A DNA stretch of 11,609 bases, from the NCBI GenBank assembly GCA_000715605.1, contig KL568534.1:239139-250747 (forward strand). Direction: 5' to 3'. This DNA is from Streptomyces speibonae. GTDB taxonomy: Bacteria > Actinomycetota > Actinomycetes > Streptomycetales > Streptomycetaceae. A program made the translations under genes and the position numbers. The stretch's first letter is position 1. Each line of letters starts with the position of its first letter. The notes under the pieces were generated by a model. It ran no database searches. It was not told where the DNA came from and saw only the letters and a program-made list of their open reading frames with translations. Shown one piece after another: positions 1-5,834 of the stretch.

Positions 1-323
1 GCGATGGGGGACTGTCCGTCCGGTCCTATCGCGCCTATGACGGACCGCTCCATGTCGTCGCGCCCGCGCGGATCGACCACCGTCGCCCAGCCGGTGTGGG
101 CCAGCAGCAGCCGCCGCTGACGTGCCATCGCGACGAGTGTGACGTCGGCGACCCTCCCGGGGCCGCCCGACAGGAACGCGGTCTCGTACAGCGTCAGATC
201 GCGCCCCGCTCCCGCGTCGACCCCCGCGGCAGCGGCGGCACCGCGCACGGCGGCCAGACACAGCCGCAGGCACGCCACACCGGCGACGGCCCAGGCCAGG
301 AGCAGGAGCGGAACCCAGAACAT
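1..323 (-). CDS. TIGR04222-type membrane protein, N-terminal part (cut by left edge)
   Basis: Reading the minus strand from the ATG at 321-323 gives 107 residues with no stop before the window edge. The protein opens with a hydrophobic segment (about residues 2-20, MFWVPLLLLAWAV...) that can act as a membrane anchor. It continues with a soluble stretch containing LYETAFLSGGPGRVADVTL (about 46-64), then RRLLLAHTGWATVVDP and an ERSVIGAIGP block. I recognise this pattern as the TIGR04222 domain of actinobacterial membrane proteins, often encoded next to DUF692 genes. From family knowledge, many members end in a Gly/Cys-rich low-complexity tail; that part lies outside the window. The DUF692 gene is upstream on the same strand, 164 bp away. 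No clear Shine-Dalgarno sequence precedes the ATG. Function is unknown; a role as substrate or membrane partner of the DUF692 enzyme is inference. Confidence 0.75.
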   Translation of the reverse strand, partial: MFWVPLLLLAWAVAGVACLRLCLAAVRGAAAAAGVDAGAGRDLTLYETAFLSGGPGRVADVTLVAMARQRRLLLAHTGWATVVDPRGRDDMERSVIGAIGPDGQSPI

Positions 324-415
324 GACTTGTTTGTAAGCGACACCGTTGCGGGAACACCATGCCCCGTTCACCATTCGGACGCAGTGTTGTCGGTCTGTGA
401 CGTTCCGTTTTGGGT

Positions 416-478
416 GCACGCGGGCTCACGCGAGGTGGCTCACGCCAGTTCACGAGGGCGCACGCGGGCTCACGCGAG
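416..478. repeat. Short direct-repeat cluster after the DUF692 gene
   Basis: A 19-bp sequence (GCACGCGGGCTCACGCGAG) occurs identically at 416-434 and 460-478. Between the copies are degenerate pieces of its core: GGCTCACGC at 437-445 and GTTCACGAG at 448-456. The cluster starts just past the DUF692 stop codon on the minus strand and lies 93-155 bp upstream of the TIGR04222 ATG. It could be a multi-site operator for the TIGR04222 gene or a slippage-generated repeat. The sequence alone does not decide. Confidence 0.6.
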
Positions 479-487
479 CGCGACCGG

Positions 488-1810
488 TCAGCGCCGCAGC
501 AGTACCCGCCGCGTCGCCCGCGCCAGCCGCACAGCCGGCCGGCTCGACCGGGGCCGCGGCCCCGACCGCTCCAGCCACCACTCCCGCAGCTCGCGCCGCG
601 TCCGCGCGTCCTCCGGCCGCCCGGCCAGCAGCAGTTCCTCGACGAAGTCCATCGCGTCCCGCCGGTAGCCGCCGGTCATCGGCCGCGTCTGCGCGTACGC
701 GAGGAAGGCGGGCCGGTACTCCTTGCCGAGGATCACCGGCAGTTCGGGGGCGACCTTGGCGACGACATCGGCCCGCTTGGCGGTGAGCGCCCGCGCCTGC
801 ACCCCCATCCGCACCCGGTCGAACCCCTCGGGCACCGGCGTGCCGGCGACCAGCGCCGAGAGCACCGCGGTCTGCGCGAGCGCGAGCCGCTGCCGCGCGA
901 CGCCGGTTGCGACGGCCTCGCGCGGCTCCCCGGGCCGGGCGGCGTCCTCCCGGGCCGCGGGCCGCCCCGCCTCCCGGCGCGCGGCCCCCCGCTCGACCGC
1001 GTGCCGGATCGCGGCCAGCTCCCGCTCCGTCTCCGCCGCCTCCGGGAAGTTCTCGTCCCGCTCCAGCAGGACGCCCGGCGGACGGACCCGGGACGCCAGA
1101 TCGGTGAGGATCTCCAGCACGGGCTCCGGCACCGGGTGGGCGTGGCTGTCGTGCCACACCCCGTCCCGCTCGAAGCCGCCCGCGACATGGACGTACGCCA
1201 GGGCCTCCAGGGGCAGTTCGGCGAGCGCCTTGGCCGGGTCCTCGCCCCGGTTGACGTGGTTGGTGTGCAGATTGGCGACGTCGATGAGCAGCCGCACCCC
1301 GGTGCGGTCGGCCAGCTCGTACAGGAACTGCCCCTCGGTCATCTCCTCGCCGGGCCACGAGATCAGCGCGGCGATGTTCTCCACCGCGAGCGGCACGGGC
1401 AGCGCGTCCTGGGCGATGCGGATGTTCTCGCACAGCACGTCCAGGGCGTCACGGGTGCGCGGCACGGGCAGCAGATGCCCGGCCTCGAGCCGCTCGGACG
1501 CGGTCAGCGGCCCCCCGGCGCGGACGAATGCGATGTGCTCGGTGACGAGCGGCGAGCGCAGGGCGCCGGCCCGCTCGGCGAGCGCGGCGAGCCGCCCCTC
1601 GTCCGGCCGCTCGGCGCCCCCGAGTCCCAGGGAGACCCCGTGCGGCACGACGGTCACCCCGCGTCCCCGCAGCCGCACCAGCGACTCGGGCAGATGCCCG
1701 GGACAGACGTTCTCGGCGACCACCTCGACCCAGTCGATCCCCGGCATGTCCTCCACCGCGTCGGCGATCTCCGGCCGCCACCCGATCCCGTTCCCCAGTC
1801 GCACGGTCAT
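488..1810 (-). CDS. DUF692 / MNIO family enzyme with fused C-terminal domain
   Basis: A protein of 440 residues. The start is set at the ATG at 1808-1810 because a GGAGGAGG ribosome-binding site lies just upstream and the DUF692 homology begins there. Residues 1-275 carry the metal-binding signatures of the multinuclear non-heme iron oxidative enzymes (MbnB, TglH, ChrH): PHGVSLGLG (His57), TEHIAF (His92), VENIAAL (Glu144, Asn145), [10 protein letters not shown] (Asp177, Asn180), YVHVAGG (His208), HDSHAHPV (Asp221, His223, His225) and LLERDENFP (Glu250). Family members modify peptide cysteines or asparagines using iron and oxygen; the substrate here is unknown. An Ala/Arg/Glu linker (about 275-305) leads to a helical domain (about 306-395) with [29 protein letters not shown] and DFVEELL, seen in actinobacterial DUF692 proteins. 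It resembles, by eye, the N-terminal part of DUF2063/HvfC partner proteins. The tail is Arg-rich. Confidence 0.9.
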   Translation of the reverse strand: MTVRLGNGIGWRPEIADAVEDMPGIDWVEVVAENVCPGHLPESLVRLRGRGVTVVPHGVSLGLGGAERPDEGRLAALAERAGALRSPLVTEHIAFVRAGGPLTASERLEAGHLLPVPRTRDALDVLCENIRIAQDALPVPLAVENIAALISWPGEEMTEGQFLYELADRTGVRLLIDVANLHTNHVNRGEDPAKALAELPLEALAYVHVAGGFERDGVWHDSHAHPVPEPVLEILTDLASRVRPPGVLLERDENFPEAAETERELAAIRHAVERGAARREAGRPAAREDAARPGEPREAVATGVARQRLALAQTAVLSALVAGTPVPEGFDRVRMGVQARALTAKRADVVAKVAPELPVILGKEYRPAFLAYAQTRPMTGGYRRDAMDFVEELLLAGRPEDARTRRELREWWLERSGPRPRSSRPAVRLARATRRVLLRR

Positions 1811-1869
1811 GCCCCCTCCTCCACGCGGTTCACCCGCCCGGCCCCCGAACGTCCGCACCGGACGTGACT

Positions 1870-1882
1870 GGGGTATGACCCC
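1870..1882. promoter_or_regulatory. 13-bp palindrome upstream of the DUF692 gene
   Basis: GGGGT-ATG-ACCCC is a perfect 5-3-5 inverted repeat 60 bp before the DUF692 ATG, in the 159-bp gap after the ceramidase gene. Its position suits an operator. It does not have the TACCC...GGGTA orientation expected of a CsoR copper site. I found no convincing -35/-10 pair beside it. Confidence 0.3.
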
Positions 1883-1942
1883 GCCGCCCGGCACGCGAAC
1901 CACGCATCGGGGACTTCAGAGGAACATTTGAGGTTGCGGGCG

Positions 1943-1963
1943 CGCCGGCGGAGGGCCCCGGCG
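1943..1963 (-). terminator. Weak hairpin after the ceramidase gene
   Basis: CGCCGG (1943-1948) and CCGGCG (1958-1963) can form a 6-bp GC stem with a 9-base loop, starting 7 bp after the ceramidase stop codon. No T-run follows on the minus strand, so it is at best a weak or factor-assisted terminator. Confidence 0.25.
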
Positions 1964-1969
1964 GGAGGG

Positions 1970-4036
1970 TCAGCGCACCACGAAGGCCGGTGACGTCCCG
2001 GTGATCGGGGTGATCGCGCCGAAGAGGCTCTTCGCGTCGCCGTGGTAGACGATGCGGTAGCTGCCCGGGGCCGTGCCCTGGGGGATGTCCCAGGTGATCG
2101 TGACCTTGGAGGCGGCGATGCCGTCGCGGGCCCAGTGGAAGCGGGTCGGCCAGTCGCCGTCGTCGGCGACGGTGCGCCAGGTGCCGTCGTCGTCGCGGCG
2201 CTGGATCTCCAGATAGGTGTCGCCGCGGTGCACGTCGTTGCCCGGGTGGGCGCCCGCGAAAACCGCCTCGGCCCGTTCACCGGCCCGGTAGGTCTCCCGC
2301 GGCGGCACCAGCACGTCCCCGAACGTCCGCAGCAGCGGCGGCGCGTCCAGCACCACCCCCGGCTGGAGGGAGAGCTGCTCGTCGGAGAGGTCCGGCGGCT
2401 TCGGGCCGAGGGGCAGGCGCGTGCCGTCGCGCAACGAGGTCGCGAGGGCCGCCGCCGTCTGCTGGAGCGCCGGGAGTTGCCAGCGGCCGAAGAGGGTGCT
2501 GCCGCCCTCGTACTGCTGCGCGTCGTACTCCTCGGGCGTGGTCAGATAGTGGAAGTACGCGTTCGAGTACCCGGCGACCAGGACGTCGTCGAGGTCCGCG
2601 CCCATGATGCCGGCGACCGTGCGCCGCAGCCGCAGGCCCGCGCAGACGGTCACCTCGCCCGGGACGCCGATGAGATGGAGGGCGCCGATGCGCACCAGCA
2701 TCACGGGCACCCGCTCCTGCACCCACGGGTAGACGCGGTTGATCTCCCCGATCGGCACGAAGACGTCCTTGGGCGCCTGCGCCTGCTTCAGTTCCGGTGA
2801 GACCGTGTAGACGAGGGAGTCGGAGATCGCGTCCCAGAACGGGTTCTCCCCCTCCTCGAAGCCGGGGAAGGCCGGCCCGTCCTCCATGCTGCCCGCCGCC
2901 ATGGACGCGCCGATGCACGGCTTGGACGTGCGGTGGGTCCGTCCGTCACCGGTGAACTCGGGTCCGACCGTGACGTCGGAGAGGTCGACGTACACCAGCC
3001 GGGAGTCGACGGTCCCGGAGAGCCGGGTGCCGGACTGCCGCGCCTGCGCGGCGGCGGCCTCGTACTGCCGCAGCCCGTTGGCGCGGGTGTGGGCGAAGTC
3101 CTCGGGCGTGGTGGGCGGTTGGAGGTCCAGGTTGGGCGACATGTCGCCGCTGTTGGTCTGGGCGAAGGCCGAGACGAACGCGGGGGAGCCGTCGGCCAGG
3201 TAGTCGACGTCGTGGACCTCGCGCTCCCAGTGGTAGGCCGCGTAGCCCTTGTTGTCCGCGCTGATCAGCCGGTTGTCCCCGGACATGCTGGTGCTGTGCA
3301 CCGGGAACCAGTTGACGGCCCCCACGGTCCGGCCGTCCCGTTCCACCCGCAGCAGGGTGGTGCGGGTGTCGACGGCGTCCGGGAAGTGGTCGCGGTCGGC
3401 CTTCGGGTTGCGGTCGAAGGCCGTACGGGAGCGGTTGACGCTCGCTCCGGTCAGCGTGCCGTGGCTGAGGACGAGTTCGGAGGGGGACAGGTCGTCGTGG
3501 GCCCGCTGCGCGGCCTCGAACAGGCCGTCCGCCACCGCCTCGAAGGTCTTGCGGTGGAAGCCGAACGTGGTCGTGTTGTACAGCAGATGGTGCGAGTAGC
3601 CGCCCGGCCCCGCGTGGGTGTGGGTGGCGGTGATGAGCACGTTCTGCTCGGTGTACAGGTCGCCGTAGGCGTCGGCCAGCCGGCGCAGCACCGCCTGGTG
3701 CACACTGCTGAAAATCATCGGCGAGTCGGCGACGATCAGCATGACCCGCCGCCCGCTCTCCTCGTCGGCCACCACGAACGCCCGCGCCCGCAACCGGGTG
3801 TGCAGCCCGGCGGCCTGCTGGTCGAACCGGCCGTAGCCCATCATCCCGACCTCGGCCACCTCACCGGTGGCGTCGGCGAGACCCCGGCCGACGAGGAAAC
3901 CGCGGCCCCGCGCGGGGGCAGCGGCGGCCCGGCCCGGGGCCGCGAGCTGGGTGGCGCCGGCCAGTCCCAGACCGGTGAGGGCTCCTGCCCGCAGGACGGT
4001 ACGACGGCTGCGCACGGGACGAGGTTCCGCGGACAT
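1970..4036 (-). CDS. Secreted neutral (alkaline-type) ceramidase
   Basis: A protein of 688 residues that hydrolyses the N-acyl bond of ceramides to sphingoid base and fatty acid outside the cell. The ATG at 4034-4036 is chosen because GGAGGAG precedes it and a twin-arginine signal follows: SRRTVL (residues 10-15), a Gly/Ala/Leu-rich core, then an Ala-rich cleavage region (about 36-41). Family landmarks are all present. THTHAGPGG holds His139/His141 and VHSTSMSG holds His247, the expected zinc ligands. GDMSPN (297-302) matches the ceramidase hexapeptide GDVSPN, making Ser300 the likely nucleophile. SADNKGY (259-265) and GVPGE (Glu461) are also conserved, and Tyr490 or Tyr494 may complete the zinc site. 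Residues from about 560 form the beta-rich C-terminal domain. Length fits bacterial neutral ceramidases. The gene is divergent from the GH76 pair. Confidence 0.95.
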   Translation of the reverse strand: MSAEPRPVRSRRTVLRAGALTGLGLAGATQLAAPGRAAAAPARGRGFLVGRGLADATGEVAEVGMMGYGRFDQQAAGLHTRLRARAFVVADEESGRRVMLIVADSPMIFSSVHQAVLRRLADAYGDLYTEQNVLITATHTHAGPGGYSHHLLYNTTTFGFHRKTFEAVADGLFEAAQRAHDDLSPSELVLSHGTLTGASVNRSRTAFDRNPKADRDHFPDAVDTRTTLLRVERDGRTVGAVNWFPVHSTSMSGDNRLISADNKGYAAYHWEREVHDVDYLADGSPAFVSAFAQTNSGDMSPNLDLQPPTTPEDFAHTRANGLRQYEAAAAQARQSGTRLSGTVDSRLVYVDLSDVTVGPEFTGDGRTHRTSKPCIGASMAAGSMEDGPAFPGFEEGENPFWDAISDSLVYTVSPELKQAQAPKDVFVPIGEINRVYPWVQERVPVMLVRIGALHLIGVPGEVTVCAGLRLRRTVAGIMGADLDDVLVAGYSNAYFHYLTTPEEYDAQQYEGGSTLFGRWQLPALQQTAAALATSLRDGTRLPLGPKPPDLSDEQLSLQPGVVLDAPPLLRTFGDVLVPPRETYRAGERAEAVFAGAHPGNDVHRGDTYLEIQRRDDDGTWRTVADDGDWPTRFHWARDGIAASKVTITWDIPQGTAPGSYRIVYHGDAKSLFGAITPITGTSPAFVVR

Positions 4037-4073
4037 CTGCTGCTCCTCCGGCTCGGACGGCCCCCCGCGGACA

Positions 4074-4094
4074 AACCTGAACAACATTCAAGTT
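4074..4094. promoter_or_regulatory. AT-rich inverted repeat in the ceramidase leader
   Basis: AACCTGAA (4074-4081) and TTCAAGTT (4087-4094) form an 8-5-8 inverted repeat with one mismatched pair. It stands out as AT-rich in this GC-rich sequence and lies 38-58 bp upstream of the ceramidase ATG. If the promoter at 4107-4136 is right, it falls just downstream of the transcription start, a usual repressor position. The regulator is unknown. Confidence 0.4.
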
Positions 4095-4106
4095 CTGCGG
4101 TCCTCA

Positions 4107-4136
4107 TTGGTACACCGCGCCTCTCGGACGCCGCAA
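4107..4136 (-). promoter_or_regulatory. Possible ceramidase promoter
   Basis: On the minus strand TTGCGG (4131-4136) and TACCAA (4107-4112) are 18 bp apart, followed by about 70 bp to the ceramidase ATG. The -10 element departs from TANNNT in its last base, so this is only a candidate. Confidence 0.25.
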
Positions 4137-4224
4137 GAGGCGTGCCGCACTCTCTCCGCACCCTCCACGGGACAGCGGGCGCCCCGTCCCTGCCCTGCCC
4201 CAACTCGCACTCACGCACGCCTTG

Positions 4225-4253
4225 TTGACGCTTCACCCACCCGGTACTACCGT
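4225..4253 (+). promoter_or_regulatory. Promoter of the GH76 gene pair
   Basis: TTGACG (4225-4230) and TACCGT (4248-4253) are 17 bp apart and match the housekeeping sigma pattern TTGACN / TANNNT of streptomycetes. Transcription would begin near 4260, about 30 bp before the first GH76 ATG. Confidence 0.55.
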
Positions 4254-4255
4254 GC

Positions 4256-4267
4256 GAGAGCGCTCTC
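4256..4267. promoter_or_regulatory. LacI/GalR-type operator over the GH76 start of transcription
   Basis: GAGAGCGCTCTC is a perfect 12-bp palindrome just after the -10 element. Its core GAGCGCTC is shared with the CebR operator TGGGAGCGCTCCCA and similar LacI/GalR-family sites that control secreted glycosidase genes in streptomycetes. Bound repressor would block transcription initiation, so induction by a mannan-derived sugar is a reasonable inference. No regulator gene lies in the window. Confidence 0.6.
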
Positions 4268-4288
4268 ACCCCCCACAGGGAGCAGCCC

Positions 4289-5764
4289 ATGACCGCTTCA
4301 CGGAGATCCCTCCGGCACGCTGCCACACTCCTCGCCCTCACCCTCTGCGCGCTGTTCCCGCAGCCCGCGTCGGCGGATGACGACCCGGCGCCGCCCCGGA
4401 CCACCGCGGACGTCTGCAACAAGTACTGCGACGGCCGGGACCCCGCGCTCGCCCCGGGCGACCGCGCCCCCGTCACCGCGACCGTCCACGGCCGCTCCCT
4501 CACCCTGCACTTCGACGACGCCGACGCGATGGGCTGGGCCTCCCTGGGCAACGGCGGCCCCGGCGACGAGGTTTGGCTCGACCGCTCCTTCGACGGCGGC
4601 CGCACCTGGAGTTCGGGCAGCCGGCTCGGCAACACCACCGTGCCCCCGGGACGGCGCGGCTGGCGCACCCTCATGTACAACGTGGACGACTGGGGCGCGC
4701 ACGGCGTCGGCGCGCTGCGGGCCTGCGGCAAGGCGGGCGACCGCCCGGAGATCGCCTGCACCCCCTGGGCGCGCACCACGTGGAACGCCCACGACCGGCG
4801 CACCGCCGCGGCCACCGCCCTGATGAGCTTCTACAACTACGGGACGGGCCTGTTCGACACCACCGGCTGGTGGAACTCCGCCAACGCGCTCACCGCGCTG
4901 ATCGGCAACATCCGCGCCTCCGGCATGGGCAGTTACACCTACGCCGTCGCCCGCACCTACGACCTGAACCGCGACGCGCGCGACGGGCAGTTCCGCAACG
5001 ACTACATCGACGACACCGGCTGGTGGGGCCTGGCCTGGGTGGCCGCCTACGACCTGACGGGCGACCGGCGTTACCTCTCCACCGCGCGCGCCGACGCCGA
5101 CCACATGGCCGCGTACTGGGACGCCACCTGCGGCGGCGGGGTGTGGTGGTCCACCGCGCGGACCTACAAGAACGCCATCGCCAACTCCCTGTACATCCAG
5201 CTCAACGCCGCCCTGCACAACCGGACACCGGGCGACCGGACCCACCTGGACCGGGCCCGGGCCGGCTGGAACTGGTTCCGCGGCACCGGCATGGTCAACG
5301 GCTCCCACCTGGTCAACGACGGCATCGATCTCGGCACCTGCCGCAACAACGGCGACACGGTGTGGTCGTACAACCAGGGCGTGCTCATCGGCGCGCTGAC
5401 CGAGCTGCACCGCGCGACGGGCGACCGGGGGCTGCTCACCGAGGCCCGGCGGATCGCCGACGCGGCCACCACCAGTCCCGGCCTCCACACGGCGGACGGC
5501 ATCCTGCGCGAACCGTGCGAGAGCGGCAGCTGCGAGGCCGACGGGCCGTCCTTCAAGGGAGCCTACGTACGGGGCCTGGCCGCACTCGACGCCGTGCTCC
5601 CCGACCACCCGTACACCGGCTACCTGCGGCGCCAGGCCGACCGCGCCCATGCGAGCGACCGCAACGCTCTCGACCAGTACGGGCTGCGCTGGTACGGCCC
5701 GCTCGACACGGTGGACGCCGCGCGCCAGCAGAGCGCCGTCGACCTGTTCAACGCCGCGCCCTGA
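4289..5764 (+). CDS. Secreted GH76 alpha-1,6-mannanase-like protein, one N-terminal module
   Basis: A protein of 491 residues. The ATG at 4289 follows AGGGAG with a 6-base spacer. A Sec signal peptide covers residues 1-29, with likely cleavage after PASA. Residues about 41-162 form an ancillary module with four cysteines (43, 47, 146, 157) and an Asp-box-like SFDGGRTW (100-107). The GH76 catalytic domain fills about 170-491. Its adjacent acidic pair lies in [12 protein letters not shown] (Asp241, Asp242), the position of the catalytic aspartates in Bacillus GH76 mannanases. Other family marks are TGWWNSANA (192-200), CGGGVWW (281-287), YKNAIAN and [12 protein letters not shown] (359-370). Known GH76 enzymes cut alpha-1,6-mannan, as in yeast walls; some act on or transfer to related mannans, so the substrate is not certain. 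It probably shares an mRNA with the next gene, 70 bp on. Confidence 0.9.
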   Translation: MTASRRSLRHAATLLALTLCALFPQPASADDDPAPPRTTADVCNKYCDGRDPALAPGDRAPVTATVHGRSLTLHFDDADAMGWASLGNGGPGDEVWLDRSFDGGRTWSSGSRLGNTTVPPGRRGWRTLMYNVDDWGAHGVGALRACGKAGDRPEIACTPWARTTWNAHDRRTAAATALMSFYNYGTGLFDTTGWWNSANALTALIGNIRASGMGSYTYAVARTYDLNRDARDGQFRNDYIDDTGWWGLAWVAAYDLTGDRRYLSTARADADHMAAYWDATCGGGVWWSTARTYKNAIANSLYIQLNAALHNRTPGDRTHLDRARAGWNWFRGTGMVNGSHLVNDGIDLGTCRNNGDTVWSYNQGVLIGALTELHRATGDRGLLTEARRIADAATTSPGLHTADGILREPCESGSCEADGPSFKGAYVRGLAALDAVLPDHPYTGYLRRQADRAHASDRNALDQYGLRWYGPLDTVDAARQQSAVDLFNAAP

Positions 5765-5808
5765 CCGTTCGGCGCCGTGCCCCCGACCGTTCAGCGCCAC
5801 GCCCTGCC
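5744..5808. repeat. Three degenerate 22-bp direct repeats at the GH76 gene junction
   Basis: Three copies follow head to tail: 5744-5764 (the last codons and stop of the first GH76 gene, CTGTTCAACGCC...), 5765-5786 (CCGTTCGGCGCC...) and 5787-5808 (CCGTTCAGCGCC...). The second and third agree at about 17 of 21 aligned positions. The first copy is coding, so the 3' end of the gene appears to have been copied into most of the 70-bp intergenic gap. Confidence 0.55.
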
Positions 5809-5834
5809 CCGCGTCACGACGAGAGGACGAACCG

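Noticed and set aside
410..1867. A 485-residue plus-strand frame over the DUF692 gene
   Set aside because: Arg/Pro/Gly-rich shadow with no family resemblance; the minus strand carries clear MNIO motifs.
1811..1903. GTG start at 1903 for the DUF692 protein
   Set aside because: The added 31 residues are Gly/Arg/Pro-rich and not family-like; the strong ribosome-binding site is at the ATG at 1810.
4037..4087. Earlier ATG for the ceramidase at 4085-4087
   Set aside because: It would put 17 unrelated residues before the Tat signal and has no ribosome-binding site, and the inverted repeat would fall within its start; the ATG at 4036 has GGAGGAG and the twin-arginine signal directly after it.
2933..4228. 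A 431-residue plus-strand frame over the ceramidase gene
   Set aside because: Shadow of a gene with complete ceramidase motifs, and it would also overlap the divergent promoter region.
5649..5834. Longer start for the second GH76 protein
   Set aside because: It overlaps the first GH76 gene out of frame and would bury the signal peptide in the interior.
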